DNA of 38,749 nt from Anaerolineales bacterium (GCA_020851785.1 JADZCC010000098.1:1-38749); one strand, 5' to 3'; counted from the first letter of the stretch, positions 8,798-18,703 are shown. Program-made: numbers and translations. The notes: a model not told the origin generated them from the sequence alone.

Positions 8798-9517
8798 ATG
8801 AACATCGGCAAATCATTTTCATTCGTCTTCGACGATAAAAACTGGATGAGCAAATTAGGGCTGGGCGCGTTGATTACGCTCGTCCCCGTCCTCAACCTTG
8901 CCTGGAGCGGATATTTGGTCGGCATCCTCCGCAACGTGATGAACGGCTCATCAGAACCTCTGCCCACCTGGGACGATCTCGGCAAGAAGTTCACAGACGG
9001 CCTATTGTTAGGCATTGCAGGTTTTGCTTATACCCTGCCCATCATCATTGTCTTCTGCCTGCCGCTCAGCATTATGATTGTGCCATCCATGCTGGCTATG
9101 GAGGATATCGCAAATACCGTTGCCGGGGTTGGCAGTATTTTATTAGCGTGCTTGTCATGCTTCGCCCTCGTTTATATGCTGGCGTTATCGGCGATTTACC
9201 CCGCCATCTTTGTCATCTTCGCCCGCGAAGGGACGCTGGCTTCGTGCTTCAAATTCCGTGATGTTTTCGACCTCATCCGCCAGAACTCATCCCCGTTTAT
9301 CACGGTCTGGGCGGTAAACCTCGGTTTGAGTTTTGTCCTCAGCATTGTTGTCGGCGGCCTACAAACTGTGCTTGGCTTCATTCCTTGTCTTGGTCAAATC
9401 ATCTCTGTTCCAATCATGTTTATCGCGATCGTGTATGTCTCGGCCGTTTCCTTCCATCTCTTCGGTCAATTTGGAAGGGAAATCGCCGGATCGAACGCGC
9501 CGATCAGCATCGCTTAA
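8798..9517 (+). CDS. DUF4013-type integral membrane protein
   Basis: The start chosen is ATG 8798, with GGAG six bases upstream; an in-frame TTG at 8786 would overlap that site. The 239-residue product opens with NIGKSFSFVFDDKNWMSKL and then has about six hydrophobic segments, with the soluble piece GSSEPLPTWDDLGKKFTDG near residue 50. This pattern matches DUF4013 proteins, predicted inner-membrane proteins of unknown function. A shared terminator at 9531-9575 follows it. Confidence 0.75.
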   Translation: MNIGKSFSFVFDDKNWMSKLGLGALITLVPVLNLAWSGYLVGILRNVMNGSSEPLPTWDDLGKKFTDGLLLGIAGFAYTLPIIIVFCLPLSIMIVPSMLAMEDIANTVAGVGSILLACLSCFALVYMLALSAIYPAIFVIFAREGTLASCFKFRDVFDLIRQNSSPFITVWAVNLGLSFVLSIVVGGLQTVLGFIPCLGQIISVPIMFIAIVYVSAVSFHLFGQFGREIAGSNAPISIA

Positions 9518-9530
9518 ACATAACTCAAGC

Positions 9531-9575
9531 ATAAATAAAACGGGCTGTCCATCTCGGACAGCCCGTTTTATTTAT
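9531..9575. terminator. Bidirectional terminator between DUF4013 and LCP genes
   Basis: A perfect 20-bp stem (ATAAATAAAACGGGCTGTCC and its complement) with loop ATCTC. It serves convergent genes from both sides; the LCP stop codon (9574-9572) lies inside the base of the stem. Confidence 0.92.
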
Positions 9576-11035
9576 GGGATGGAGCCTGCCAAATCCGAGC
9601 CTACTCGAATTTCAATATCTACCGTTGAGGTTGGGTCGGGGCTAAAGCGAATTTGACTGGCACTGATGCCCAAGGCGCTTTGTAAATAGCGCAGGGTATA
9701 TAACTTCGGCCCGTACACAATCACCACGGTCTGACTGTAGGCTTCGGTGGCCGTGCCAATTTCCGTCACGCCCAAGCCCTGGGATTGGAAGAAACTTCCA
9801 GCGCGTTGATCCAGGCCCGGGGTAAACGTGCCGTCTAAAATTCGCACGCGGGCTTCTTCATTACGCATCAACGTCACCGGATCGCCTTGCGCGATTGGGC
9901 TGGTGGGGCCGGTGGTGGTGAAAATTTCGTCGCGCAAGACGCGAATCTTATCCGAGATGGGTTTCATAATGCTGGCATCCTGACCGCCCAAAACGACATT
10001 ATCAAACGTAACCATAGTCGTATCAATCACGCCTTTTTTAATGGCGGTTGGCGAAATATCTTTGGCGAGGATGGCCAATTTGATTGCGTCTTCAAAAGAC
10101 ATGTTGGTATGAATGCCGGAGGAAAGTTCATCATATAAAGCCGGAGCGTCCTTGATCAAGACCGGGAAGGCCGCCGGATCGAAAATTTTCTTCTGCAAGG
10201 CCAAAATTACTTCCTGTTGGCGCGCGGCGCGGTCAAAGTCGCCGCCGGAGGTGTGACGGTTGCGGGCATAGGCCAGCACCTTCCAACCCTGACATAAATT
10301 TCTACCGCCGCCAGTCGTCAGGCGCATGTGATCTGTGCCGGAGCCGATTGGGTCAAGCACCATATCTTCGTTGGGGAAAACCTCAATACAACCAAAGCGG
10401 CCAATGATGTGATCCACTAAAATCGTAAACACGTCAAAGTCCACCTGGGCATAATAATCCACCGGCACGCCGATAAATTGAGAAACCGTCTTCATGGCCA
10501 GACCGGGGCCGCCGCCGGGGAGTTTGCTCCCCTCCCCATTGGAATACGCCGTGTTAATGCGGCTGTAGCCAAAGCCGGGGATGTTCACCCACATATCGCG
10601 GGGAATGGACAACATGCCCGCCGTTTTACTAATTGGGTCAATCGTCAACAACATCAACGTATCCGAGCGCGGCGGGCCGTCCTGTCCCACGTCGCGCGCG
10701 TCAATGCCAATGAACAGGATGTTGATTCGGCTGGCGCCATCCCAGGCGGGCGGAAGTACCAAAGCCGGGGCTTCCGGCATGGGCGTGGGCGGAGCGGCGA
10801 TGGCCGTTTCGCCAGGTTTGGGGGTATAGCCCGGGGCTGTGCCTGCATTTTTACAAGTGGCCAATTGCGGCCCGCCCGGGAGTTCCGTCAGGTTCCAGCA
10901 ATCGGTTAAGCCTCTCACAAAGACAAACGCAAAAACGGCCAGCGCCAGCGTGGCAACCCAAAAGATCATTTGCCCAACGCTCAATTTACGCAACGACGGC
11001 AGTTTTATATTTTTCAAGAATTCAAAATTTTTCAT
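9572..11035 (-). CDS. LytR-CpsA-Psr (LCP) family cell-wall protein
   Basis: LCP proteins transfer polyprenyl-linked glycopolymers to peptidoglycan or proteins outside the membrane. The start chosen is ATG 11035, preceded by AAGGA; longer in-frame codons would run back to the HEAT gene end. The 487-residue product has a short cytoplasmic lead, one membrane segment (about 23-42), a Pro/Thr linker, an LCP domain with NILFIGIDARD, RSDTLMLLTID, SIPRDMWVNIPG and the RINTAYSNGEG segment, and a C-terminal LytR_C-type domain (VRILDGT onward). The conserved Arg/Asp positions of the LCP pocket look intact. It is the last gene of the vanW-trm112-HEAT-LCP unit. Confidence 0.9.
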   Translation of the reverse strand: MKNFEFLKNIKLPSLRKLSVGQMIFWVATLALAVFAFVFVRGLTDCWNLTELPGGPQLATCKNAGTAPGYTPKPGETAIAAPPTPMPEAPALVLPPAWDGASRINILFIGIDARDVGQDGPPRSDTLMLLTIDPISKTAGMLSIPRDMWVNIPGFGYSRINTAYSNGEGSKLPGGGPGLAMKTVSQFIGVPVDYYAQVDFDVFTILVDHIIGRFGCIEVFPNEDMVLDPIGSGTDHMRLTTGGGRNLCQGWKVLAYARNRHTSGGDFDRAARQQEVILALQKKIFDPAAFPVLIKDAPALYDELSSGIHTNMSFEDAIKLAILAKDISPTAIKKGVIDTTMVTFDNVVLGGQDASIMKPISDKIRVLRDEIFTTTGPTSPIAQGDPVTLMRNEEARVRILDGTFTPGLDQRAGSFFQSQGLGVTEIGTATEAYSQTVVIVYGPKLYTLRYLQSALGISASQIRFSPDPTSTVDIEIRVGSDLAGSIP

Positions 11036-11045
11036 CCATTGTTCC

Positions 11046-11618
11046 TTAAGGCTTAATATATACCATATCCAGCCCCAACCGTTCCAAGCCAACTTGCGCC
11101 CAATATTGCAAGACGGCCGATTCGGCGTTCAGCGCTTTCATCAACACGGCAATCGCGCGATAATCGTGGATTTCCGCCAGCGCACGCAAAGCCAAAATGC
11201 GGACGCGCAGGGGCGCGTCTTCCTTAACCTTGAGCAGGCTCAACACCGCCGGGGCGCCGATCTTAACCAGCGCATTGCCTGCCAAACCCGCCGTCAGGGA
11301 ATCTTCGTCGGCGAGCGCGCCCACCAACGCGGAGATGGCCGCGTGGTCGTCATGCGCGCCGAGGGCCAAGGCCGCGGCGGCGCGCACTTGCGGGGCAGAG
11401 TCGCTGAGGAGCGGAAGCAGGTCTTCGGTCCGGGTGTGTGGCGAAGCGGCTAAGGCGCGCAGGCCCCACCAACGTTCATCTTCCACAGCCGAGCGAGTCA
11501 GCTTAATCAACTCCGGCCGCGCCGCTTCATCCAAACCGGCCAACGCCGGAATGACTTTTTCAGCGCGGGCGTCGTCGCCGCTGGTTAATTCAGCCAACAA
11601 AACTGGCAGGTCGAACAC
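11046..11618 (-). CDS. HEAT-repeat protein
   Basis: The 190-residue protein is built of repeated helical pairs of the HEAT/PBS-lyase type, for example ALAASPHTRTEDLLPLLSD, AAAALALGAHDDHAAISALV and ALRALAEIHDYRAIAVLM. No signal peptide or catalytic motif is seen, so a protein-binding scaffold is the most that can be said. It lies four bases after the Trm112-like gene and ten before the LCP start, so all are likely co-transcribed. Confidence 0.8.
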   Translation of the reverse strand: MFDLPVLLAELTSGDDARAEKVIPALAGLDEAARPELIKLTRSAVEDERWWGLRALAASPHTRTEDLLPLLSDSAPQVRAAAALALGAHDDHAAISALVGALADEDSLTAGLAGNALVKIGAPAVLSLLKVKEDAPLRVRILALRALAEIHDYRAIAVLMKALNAESAVLQYWAQVGLERLGLDMVYIKP

Positions 11619-11622
11619 GGAA

Positions 11623-11841
11623 TTATTTTGCAGGCGGCGGAACCGGAAGCGCGTTTTGCGCGGTACTCACCCACTTATCGCCTTCGTCAATTAACATCAC
11701 GGGGATGTCGTCAATAATCGGATATTTGCGGTTGCATTCCTGACAAATCAGCCAGGCGTCTTTATGCAAGACCAGCAAGCCTTCTTTTTCGCGCACGCAA
11801 TTTGGACATCGTAAAATTTCAAGCAGTTCAGCGCTAACCAT
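11623..11841 (-). CDS. Trm112/YcaR-like small zinc protein
   Basis: A 72-residue protein with two Cys pairs (C12/C15 in RCPNC, C33/C36 in CQEC) and the family tail NRKYPIIDDIPVMLIDEG, as in the Trm112/UPF0434 family. Eukaryotic and archaeal members activate methyltransferases; bacterial members are poorly defined. ATG 11841 has AAGGAG six bases upstream. The VanW stop lies 31 bases before and the HEAT gene follows after four bases. Confidence 0.85.
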   Translation of the reverse strand: MVSAELLEILRCPNCVREKEGLLVLHKDAWLICQECNRKYPIIDDIPVMLIDEGDKWVSTAQNALPVPPPAK

Positions 11842-11872
11842 TGTTTCTCCTTAACAAATTGATTCTACCATG

Positions 11873-13753
11873 CTAGGTATTGGGGGGCAGACAGAGGTTC
11901 TTCCGCTTTGCGGCTTTCTCCGGGTCTTCGGTATCGGGGCCGTATTGACAAACGGCGTGCCAGGGTTCGTAGTGCGTTTGGATGGTATCGGTGAAATACA
12001 CGCCGCCGTTGCGATAGACAGTGCGCGTCACGGTCACGTCGGCGCCGTTGGCGGCATAATCCACTTGTTTAATCTGACCCGCTTTCAGGTCTGGGTTTTC
12101 TTCAAACAACGGCGGCGGCGCGGAAACGGTATTGGTTACGCCGGTGGTTTGCCAATCCACCGTTCGCCCGTCGGAAGTGGAATAAATCTTCCAGGTAATG
12201 GTTCTGGCGCCTACATCCACGTAGGTTTCCATCAACAGCCAATAGGGCGTGTCGTTGACGAATTTGAAATCCACCAGCGGAAAATACACGGTGGCGTCCA
12301 ACCCGGCCATGCTGGAATCGACATGCCCGCTGGCGTTCATTTCATAATACGAAACGCGATAGGCATGGGAGTATCTTTCGGCGATGGGGAAACCCGCAAA
12401 GAAGACGGTGCGAAACAGCGTGGTGCTCACCTGACACACGCCGCCGCCGACGCCTTTGATGGTTCTGCCGCCGTAGATGATCAGCGCTTCGGCGAAGCCA
12501 TTTTCAAGGCTCACGTCGCCGAGGTAATCGCCCATGGAAAACGTTTCGCCGGGCGCAACCAACAAGCCGTGATAGTGAGAAGCGGCCGCTTCGATGTTTT
12601 GAATCCGTTCGGGGCTGGAGCCATAAAAGTATGTGGTCTGCGAAGCAATTAATTCTTTAATCCCCAGCTCTGCATTGGTGGCGGTATCAGCCACGGATGG
12701 TTGTTGTTCGTTCACCACCAGCGGAACGGTATGTTCGCCGCGCAGAAGGGCTTCGTTGATGGCCTGCACGCTGGCTTCCACGTCCATCTCGCGGCCCACT
12801 TTGGAAGCGGAGATGGGTTCAATGACGCCAGTTTCGTCGTTGAAGACAAAGCGCGCATTTTCAGGGATGCGATCCACAAACGGCTTGAGGTCGTTCAACG
12901 CGGCGCGTAAGGCGTTCGGGTCTAACCCAACTTGCAGTTGAAATTGGCCGCCGTTTTCGACGAGGTTTACGCCGAGCATGTTCGCCACCACCGGAATATC
13001 AAACGTCCAGGGGCCGGGGTCATTTGGCCCCGCATTGGGGAGCGTCAGCGCCAACGGCTGACTCAAAATCCGTTGGGCGACTTCGGCTTGGGCCGAAACG
13101 TCCAGCACCTTTGGCGCGGCTTCCGCCACCACCAACGGCACTTCGCCGTCTCGAAAAGTTTGCAACTGCCCGCCGAGATAGACCAACGTGGCGTCGAGGT
13201 TTAACAAGCGCCCCATCTGCCCAGCCTGCGAAACCACGTTCGCGCCTTCGAGGCGTAACGCGCCTTCCACCACTGGCTGGTCAATTTGCGCGGCAATATT
13301 TTGCAAGTACACATACGCCACGCGCTGATCAAAAATTACCACCGGCGGAACGTTAATGCCCAGCCCGCCCGCCTGAACTTGACGAGTCAGCGCGCCAAAC
13401 AAACCATCCGAACGCCCAAGTTGATAAGCGGCTTGCGCGCTGGCGCTTGGGTCAAAGACCAGTCCCAACTCCACCGGCGAAGCCACCCACAGTTTATCGT
13501 TGCTCCGAAAAAGAATCTTGCCGGTCAACGGGTAGGATAACGTCTGACTTAATTTTTGCGCCGCGTCGTTCGGGGTCATGCCCGAAACATCCACGCCCGC
13601 CACGCTCACGCCGGGGAAAATCCTTCCGGCATAGGCCAGTTGATACCCCACCGTCCAAATCAGGACGATTCCAAAAAAGAGGACGATCCCCGCACAAACT
13701 GCAATTGCAATTTGTTTCGGCAAATCTTTGCGTAAGTTCAAGGTAGTGTTCAT
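11873..13753 (-). CDS. VanW family protein with peptidoglycan-binding-like repeats
   Basis: The start chosen is ATG 13753, with no ribosome site but with TATAAT exactly six bases upstream, indicating a leaderless message. The 626-residue product has a membrane segment near residues 13-35, an extracytoplasmic region with two PG_binding_4-like repeats (for example GVSVAGVDVSGMTPNDAAQKL), and a C-terminal VanW domain containing APGETFSMGDYLG and KGVGGGVCQVSTTLFRTVF. VanW-domain proteins act in or on the cell wall; the enzymatic role is uncertain. Linkage to an LCP gene supports a wall role. Confidence 0.88.
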   Translation of the reverse strand: MNTTLNLRKDLPKQIAIAVCAGIVLFFGIVLIWTVGYQLAYAGRIFPGVSVAGVDVSGMTPNDAAQKLSQTLSYPLTGKILFRSNDKLWVASPVELGLVFDPSASAQAAYQLGRSDGLFGALTRQVQAGGLGINVPPVVIFDQRVAYVYLQNIAAQIDQPVVEGALRLEGANVVSQAGQMGRLLNLDATLVYLGGQLQTFRDGEVPLVVAEAAPKVLDVSAQAEVAQRILSQPLALTLPNAGPNDPGPWTFDIPVVANMLGVNLVENGGQFQLQVGLDPNALRAALNDLKPFVDRIPENARFVFNDETGVIEPISASKVGREMDVEASVQAINEALLRGEHTVPLVVNEQQPSVADTATNAELGIKELIASQTTYFYGSSPERIQNIEAAASHYHGLLVAPGETFSMGDYLGDVSLENGFAEALIIYGGRTIKGVGGGVCQVSTTLFRTVFFAGFPIAERYSHAYRVSYYEMNASGHVDSSMAGLDATVYFPLVDFKFVNDTPYWLLMETYVDVGARTITWKIYSTSDGRTVDWQTTGVTNTVSAPPPLFEENPDLKAGQIKQVDYAANGADVTVTRTVYRNGGVYFTDTIQTHYEPWHAVCQYGPDTEDPEKAAKRKNLCLPPNT

Positions 13754-13759
13754 CAAATC

Positions 13760-13765
13760 ATTATA
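13760..13765 (-). promoter_or_regulatory. -10 box of a probable leaderless vanW-unit transcript
   Basis: TATAAT, then GATTTG, then ATG 13753. The 6-base spacing is the same as at fmt. Confidence 0.55.
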
Positions 13766-13798
13766 CCCGCACGGGCGATTCATACTCACCGGGAATCG

Positions 13799-13804
13799 GT
13801 TATG
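13799..13804 (+). promoter_or_regulatory. -10 box of the SH3 lipoprotein gene
   Basis: TTATGA/TATGAT lies in the short divergent region, followed by the ribosome site AAGGATG before ATG 13828. A -35 candidate TTCATA sits 16 bases upstream of TATGAT. The element overlaps the region upstream of the divergent VanW promoter. Confidence 0.35.
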
Positions 13805-13827
13805 ATTAATCGCAAGGATGAATCGCC

Positions 13828-14607
13828 ATGCAAAAAATCTTGACGTTAACCGCTTTGCTGATTGCCGCTTCGCTGGCTTGCAACTTCGCCGCCACGCCCC
13901 CGCCCCAGCCTGCTCCCGTTACTGAAACATTCAGCCAGCCGGAAGTTTCCCCCACGTCCACCTTCACCGCCTCCCCCATTCCCGCAACTGAAACCTTTAC
14001 GCCGCCCGCGCCCACCGCCACTAATTTACCAACCGCCATTCCGGCCGTCGAAAGTTTGAAAGCCGTCGTCACCGCCGAGTTGTTAAGTTGCCGCTACGGG
14101 CCCGGCGCGGAATATCTCTATTTATATGGCTTGCGACAGGGAGCCAACATTGAGTTGATCGGCCGCACCGAAGGCAACAACTGGGTGGAAGTGGCCGGAA
14201 AAAACCTGTGCTGGGTAAACGCCAAATATTTGAACATTCAAGGCAATCAGCAGACCTTGAAAATCACCTACCCGGCGGAATACAAACTTCCCGTTTCGCC
14301 ATACTACGCGCCGCCCGTGGTACTTAGCGCCACCCGCAACGCCGCCAACCCAAATCAAGTCACCGTTACGTGGACGGATATCACCCTCCGCGCGGGAGAC
14401 GAAGAAGACGCGAACATGTTCATTTACATCATCGAAGTTTGGAGATGTGAGGGCGGAAAAATCGTCTTTGACCCGCTCGCTTCAAATTACCCAGAAGTGA
14501 CCTTCACCGATGAAAGCGGCTGTTCCGCTCCCTCGCATGGACGGGTTTTCTTTCAGGAAAAACATGGCTTTGCCGGGCCGGCCGAAATCCCGTGGCCCAA
14601 GCCATAG
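13828..14607 (+). CDS. Lipoprotein with bacterial SH3 domain
   Basis: The 259-residue protein begins with a lipoprotein signal whose lipobox ends at Cys18 (AASLAC), then a Pro/Thr/Ser-rich spacer (about 22-70) that would lift the domain off the membrane. An SH3b-like domain follows at about 80-135 (SCRYGPGAEYLYLYGLRQG, NNWVEVAGKNLCWV). The C-terminal part has a fibronectin-like feel (VTVTWTDITLRAGDE). SH3b domains usually bind cell wall. It is divergent from the VanW unit and converges on the MFS gene with only four bases between stops. Confidence 0.8.
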   Translation: MQKILTLTALLIAASLACNFAATPPPQPAPVTETFSQPEVSPTSTFTASPIPATETFTPPAPTATNLPTAIPAVESLKAVVTAELLSCRYGPGAEYLYLYGLRQGANIELIGRTEGNNWVEVAGKNLCWVNAKYLNIQGNQQTLKITYPAEYKLPVSPYYAPPVVLSATRNAANPNQVTVTWTDITLRAGDEEDANMFIYIIEVWRCEGGKIVFDPLASNYPEVTFTDESGCSAPSHGRVFFQEKHGFAGPAEIPWPKP

Positions 14608-14611
14608 CCCG

Positions 14612-15862
14612 CTAAGGCAAACGCTGAATTTGCGGAATCTTCCTAAACACGATTAAAGATAAAAGCAAACTCAACGCGGCAAAGAGCGCCACTGAAACGC
14701 TCAAGCCAATCGATTCGGAGATCAGCCCGACGATTAAATTTCCAAATGGCGAAAATCCAAAAAACGTCAGGGTGTACAACCCCATCACGCGGCCGCGCAG
14801 ACGGTCCTCCACCCGCGTTTGAAGCAGGGTATTAATCATCGTAAATTGCACCATGAAGCCCATCCCCAACCCAACGGAGAAGAGCAGGCTTAAAGGCACA
14901 TAGTGGGTAAAAGCAAATAAAGTTAATATAATCGGGAAGCCAATGCTGGAGGCCAGCAACCAACTTCCGCGCCAACGCTCGCCGTAGTGGTTGGCGATCA
15001 TAAACGCGCCCCAGACCGCGCCCACGCCAATCATCGCATTAATCCAGCCATAAATTACCGCGCCTTGATTAAGCACGCGCTCCACAAAAGCGGGCAGGAT
15101 GGTTGAATAGGAAATGCCAAAGACGCTGAAAATTAACGAGAGCAGTAACAGCCCCTTCAGTTCCGGCTGTTGAGCGACATACTTCAACCCGCCAGATAGT
15201 TCTTTGAACGGCGAAGCGCTGTGCGCGGGAGCCTCATGCGGTTTCAAGTCCATGGCCAGCAAACCGGCGATCACCGCCAGATAAGAGAACCCATTAATCG
15301 TAAAGCACCAGGAAGCGCCGAGGAGCGCCAGCAAAAAGCCGCCCAGCGCCGGGCCGATCACGCGCGCGATGTTAATCATCATGGAATTGACGGCAATCGC
15401 GTTCGGCAGGTCTTCGCGTCCCACCATCTCCACCACAAAGGCCTGACGCGCCGGGCCGTCAAACGAATTGACCACGCCAATCCCCGCCGCCAATAAAATG
15501 ATATGCCATTCCTGAACGACGTTCGTAAACGTCAGCGCCGCCAGGATAAAGGCCAAAAGCATGGCGCTGGCTTGCGTTAAAACCAAGACCGTGCGTTTGG
15601 GAACGCGATCTACAATCACGCCGCCCCATGGGGAGACCAATAATGTGGGGATGGCCGAGGCGAAGCCCACAACGCCCAGCGCCAGCTCAGAATGACTAAT
15701 TTGATAGACCAACCAGCCCTGCGCGATGACCTGCATCCAGGTTCCGGCGTTGGAAATTAACTGCCCGCCAAAATACAATTGGAAATTACGATGTTGCAAA
15801 GCCGCAAAGGCTCCGCCCCTGCTTTGCAACGCGGTTTGTTGCGCTTTTGACTCCATCTTCAA
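14612..15862 (-). CDS. MFS transporter (MFS_3/EntS-like exporter)
   Basis: A 416-residue, highly hydrophobic protein with about 12 membrane segments. The loop [17 protein letters not shown] is the MFS motif A of the MFS_3 group (relatives of enterobactin exporter EntS and macrolide exporters). Substrate cannot be told from sequence. No regulator or siderophore gene is adjacent. It converges with the SH3 lipoprotein gene and is read away from the tRNA-Asn terminator. Confidence 0.88.
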   Translation of the reverse strand: MKMESKAQQTALQSRGGAFAALQHRNFQLYFGGQLISNAGTWMQVIAQGWLVYQISHSELALGVVGFASAIPTLLVSPWGGVIVDRVPKRTVLVLTQASAMLLAFILAALTFTNVVQEWHIILLAAGIGVVNSFDGPARQAFVVEMVGREDLPNAIAVNSMMINIARVIGPALGGFLLALLGASWCFTINGFSYLAVIAGLLAMDLKPHEAPAHSASPFKELSGGLKYVAQQPELKGLLLLSLIFSVFGISYSTILPAFVERVLNQGAVIYGWINAMIGVGAVWGAFMIANHYGERWRGSWLLASSIGFPIILTLFAFTHYVPLSLLFSVGLGMGFMVQFTMINTLLQTRVEDRLRGRVMGLYTLTFFGFSPFGNLIVGLISESIGLSVSVALFAALSLLLSLIVFRKIPQIQRLP

Positions 15863-15960
15863 ATCCTTCGAGGTAAAAATTCTGCAGTGCGTTCAGCAAG
15901 GCAAACTATATCAGAAAACGACTCCCCCATTTGACTTTCCGCGGCAAAAAACTTAAAAGC

Positions 15961-15992
15961 AAAACGCCCCAACTTTTCAGTTGAGGCGTTTC
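15961..15992 (-). terminator. Terminator after tRNA-Asn
   Basis: Stem AAACGCCTCAACT paired with AGTTGGGGCGTTT (one wobble), followed on the minus strand by a T-rich tail. It lies four bases past the tRNA 3' end. Confidence 0.85.
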
Positions 15993-15996
15993 TGTG

Positions 15997-16069
15997 CTCC
16001 TCGAGTAGGACTTGAACCTACAACCTAGCGGTTAACAGCCGCTCGCTCCGCCAATTGAGCTATCGAGGA
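15997..16069 (-). tRNA. tRNA-Asn (GTT anticodon)
   Basis: A full cloverleaf can be folded by eye: acceptor TCCTCGA/TCGAGGA, D stem GCTC/GAGC, anticodon stem AGCGG/CCGCT with loop CTGTTAA (anticodon GTT), T stem GTAGG/CCTAC with loop TTCAAGT, discriminator G. The 3' CCA is not encoded. It lies 47 bases after glpX but has its own consensus promoter and terminator. Confidence 0.96.
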
Positions 16070-16080
16070 AAGCGAACGCC

Positions 16081-16109
16081 ATTATACGAACAAGGGTATG
16101 GAATGTCAA
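16081..16109 (-). promoter_or_regulatory. Consensus sigma-70 promoter of tRNA-Asn
   Basis: TTGACA (16109-16104), a 17-base spacer and TATAAT (16086-16081), both hexamers perfect. The predicted start falls a few bases before the tRNA 5' end. Confidence 0.9.
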
Positions 16110-16116
16110 GAGAAGT

Positions 16117-17109
16117 TCAATACGGCATCGAACTTAGATTATCCAATTTATCGGTGGTGTGGATGGCGGAAATTTGCCGCACGGTGCCCGTCAGCCCGCG
16201 CACCACCAGGCTATCCGTCGTGATGCGATCGCCGTAATAACGCACGCCGCGCAACAGTTCGCCGTTGGTAATGCCCGTCGCCGCAAAGAAGACATCCTCC
16301 GAAGAGACCAGGTCGGGCATGGTCAGGATTTTTTCAAAATCATAACCCGCTTCGCGCCCGCGCCGCATTTCATCTTCGTCACGCGCAAATAACTTGCCCT
16401 GAATTTCGCCGCCCATCGCGCGTAAGGCGCAAGCCGCAATCACGCCTTCAGGCGTGCCGCCAATGCCCAGCAATACATCCACGCCAGAATCAGGCCAGGC
16501 CGTCATCAAGGCCGCGGCCACGTCGCCGTCGGGAATTTGGCGAATGCGCGCGCCCGCTCTGCGAATCTCCGCGATCATATCGTCATGGCGCGGACGATCC
16601 AGGATGATCGTCGTCAGGTCTTCCACGTCTTTGCCTTTGGCTTTGGCAATCGCTTTTAAATTTTCGGTAATCGGCCGTTCAATGTCAATTTTGCCCTTGG
16701 CTTCCGGGCCCACGGCAATCTTGTTCATATACACAAACGGGCCGGGGTCAAACATCGTCCCACGCGGAGCAATCGCCACCGTCGCCAGCGAATTGGAGCG
16801 ACCAAAGGCCAAAGGACGGGTGCCATCAATCGGGTCCACCGCCACGTCCACGTCCGGTTGCGACCCGTTGCCCACTTTTTCTCCATTGAACAACATCGGG
16901 GCCTTGTCCTTCTCCCCTTCCCCAATCACGATGATGCCGTTCATATCCACCGTGGAGAGGATTAAACGCATCGCATTCACCGCGGCCTGGTCTGCCCCTT
17001 CTTTATCTCCGCGTCCCATAAAGCGACCAGCCATCATTGCCGCCGCTTCGGTAACTCTAGCGAGCTCAAGCGCAAGGTTGCGAGTGGGGGTAGCGCCAAG
17101 AACAGACAT
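16117..17109 (-). CDS. glpX: Class II fructose-1,6-bisphosphatase
   Basis: GlpX hydrolyses fructose-1,6-bisphosphate to fructose-6-phosphate for gluconeogenesis (some relatives also act on sedoheptulose-1,7-bisphosphate). The start chosen is ATG 17109, with GGAGG six bases upstream; the frame extends further but overlaps cdsA. The 330-residue product has GEGEKDKAPML, the metal and phosphate motif DPIDGTRPLAFG, and IGGTPEGVIAACALRAMGG, all typical of GlpX. It follows cdsA by 17 bases, in the place where dxr often sits in this conserved gene order. Confidence 0.94.
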   Translation of the reverse strand: MSVLGATPTRNLALELARVTEAAAMMAGRFMGRGDKEGADQAAVNAMRLILSTVDMNGIIVIGEGEKDKAPMLFNGEKVGNGSQPDVDVAVDPIDGTRPLAFGRSNSLATVAIAPRGTMFDPGPFVYMNKIAVGPEAKGKIDIERPITENLKAIAKAKGKDVEDLTTIILDRPRHDDMIAEIRRAGARIRQIPDGDVAAALMTAWPDSGVDVLLGIGGTPEGVIAACALRAMGGEIQGKLFARDEDEMRRGREAGYDFEKILTMPDLVSSEDVFFAATGITNGELLRGVRYYGDRITTDSLVVRGLTGTVRQISAIHTTDKLDNLSSMPY

Positions 17110-17126
17110 GTTGCCTCCAGAAAGTT

Positions 17127-17939
17127 TTACAGAATAAACCAAACGAGAAAGTAATAGCCGATGACCGTGCCCCAGAGCCACGAATCAATACGGTCAAAAA
17201 AGCCGCCGTGGCCGGGGATGATCTCTCCAGAATCTTTGATGCCGGAGAAGCGTTTAATCATGCTTTCGCCCAAATCGCCGAGCGTGGGTAACGCGCCCAA
17301 CAGTAATCCCAAAATTGCGCCCTGCCAGAGCGTCATATCGGTTTTCAAATATCCATAAGTCGTAAAAACATACAGATAAAAAGCGCCGGAGATTAACCCG
17401 GTGAAGACGCTGGCCGCGTAGCCTTCCCAACTTTTTTTCGGGCTGAGGCGCGGCGCGATTTTATGTTTGCCATAAAAACGCCCAACGGAATACGCGCCGC
17501 TATCGCCAAGCCAAACGCAGAACATCACCAACATAAACCACCAGCCGCCCTGCGGCAGGTTGCGTAGGTCGAACAAAAAAGAACCCAGCCAGCCGAGGTA
17601 GGTAACGCCGCCGATGGTTAAACAAAAATCGAGCGCGGACTGTTCGCGTCCACGCTCATAAGCGCTTAGATGGTAGGTCATTGCCAGCAGGATGCAGGCA
17701 ATGAAAATTGGTTGGGCGGCCTGCGGAAAGAACATGCGGGCCATCGTCACCAGCGCCACGCCGCCGATGGTAATTTGCGTTTGCGGTTCATACTTAGCCG
17801 CCTTAAAGAGATTCACATATTCCCAGGCGGCGCCGATTAAGAACGTGCCCATCAGCGCGTAATAAGCAATTCCGCCGAGCATGATGGCGGGCAGACCAAT
17901 CGCCACCAGCCCCAGGGCCGAGAGAGTCCTTCTAAGCAT
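17127..17939 (-). CDS. cdsA: Phosphatidate cytidylyltransferase
   Basis: CdsA makes CDP-diacylglycerol from phosphatidate and CTP in the membrane. The start chosen is ATG 17939, which overlaps the uppS stop and has AGGA upstream, giving 270 residues; the frame extends further only into uppS. About seven to eight membrane segments are seen. SPKKSWEG and the C-terminal signature [18 protein letters not shown] followed by FFDRID match the CDS family signature. Confidence 0.94.
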   Translation of the reverse strand: MLRRTLSALGLVAIGLPAIMLGGIAYYALMGTFLIGAAWEYVNLFKAAKYEPQTQITIGGVALVTMARMFFPQAAQPIFIACILLAMTYHLSAYERGREQSALDFCLTIGGVTYLGWLGSFLFDLRNLPQGGWWFMLVMFCVWLGDSGAYSVGRFYGKHKIAPRLSPKKSWEGYAASVFTGLISGAFYLYVFTTYGYLKTDMTLWQGAILGLLLGALPTLGDLGESMIKRFSGIKDSGEIIPGHGGFFDRIDSWLWGTVIGYYFLVWFIL

Positions 17940-18681
17940 TGTTTTCCTGTAATTCCGCCGAAGAGACTTTGCCAAAGCGTCGGTCGCGGTTGCCAAAAGA
18001 TTCCAAGGCGCGGCGGTATTCTTCTTTATCGAAATCGGGCCAGTAGGTGGGCGTGATGTACCATTCTGAATAGGCGGCCTGCCAAATCAGAAAGTTACTG
18101 ACGCGCAATTCGCCGGAAGTGCGAATGATCAAATCCGGGTCTGGGACTCCGGCGGTGAATAGATAATGGTTCACCAGTTCGTCCGTCACCGCGTCCGCCG
18201 CCACGCCATCGTTGATGATCTTTTGAATGGCGCAGACAATTTCGTCGCGTCCGCCGTAATTAAAGGCCACATTCACGACGAGGCGCGTGTTGTTTTTAGT
18301 GAGTTCAATGGCTTTGAGGACTTTTTTTTGAATGCGCGGGTCCAGCCGTTCGAGCCGCCCAATATGGCGGAGTTGCACGCCTTCGCGATTAAGCTCGTTC
18401 AATTCGCGGTCAATCACGTCTTGCAGGATGAACATGAGGCCTTGCACTTCTTCTGGCGGACGGCCCCAATTTTCGGTGGAGAAGGCGTAAATGGTGAGGT
18501 ACTTAACGCCAAACTCCACGCTGGCGCGGATGATGCGACGAAGGTTTTCCGTCCCGGCTTTGTGGCCAGCCAGACGCGGCAGGCCGCGTTGAAGCGCCCA
18601 ACGTCCGTTGCCATCCATGATCATGGCGACGTGTTGAGGAACCTTTTCGGGCGGAAGCGAATTTGTAGATTGGGCAACCAT
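17932..18681 (-). CDS. uppS: Undecaprenyl diphosphate synthase (isoprenyl transferase)
   Basis: This cis-prenyltransferase extends farnesyl diphosphate with isopentenyl diphosphate to the lipid carrier used for wall polymers. The 249-residue protein has the catalytic motif IMDGNGRWA near residue 21, the [12 protein letters not shown] helix, and the C-terminal [18 protein letters not shown] and YWPDF. It lies 22 bases after frr and overlaps cdsA. Its isopentenyl diphosphate would come from the mevalonate genes at 27-38 kb if that pathway operates. Confidence 0.96.
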   Translation of the reverse strand: MVAQSTNSLPPEKVPQHVAMIMDGNGRWALQRGLPRLAGHKAGTENLRRIIRASVEFGVKYLTIYAFSTENWGRPPEEVQGLMFILQDVIDRELNELNREGVQLRHIGRLERLDPRIQKKVLKAIELTKNNTRLVVNVAFNYGGRDEIVCAIQKIINDGVAADAVTDELVNHYLFTAGVPDPDLIIRTSGELRVSNFLIWQAAYSEWYITPTYWPDFDKEEYRRALESFGNRDRRFGKVSSAELQENNA

Positions 18682-18703
18682 GTTTCAGTTAAGGAAGAAG
18701 CGG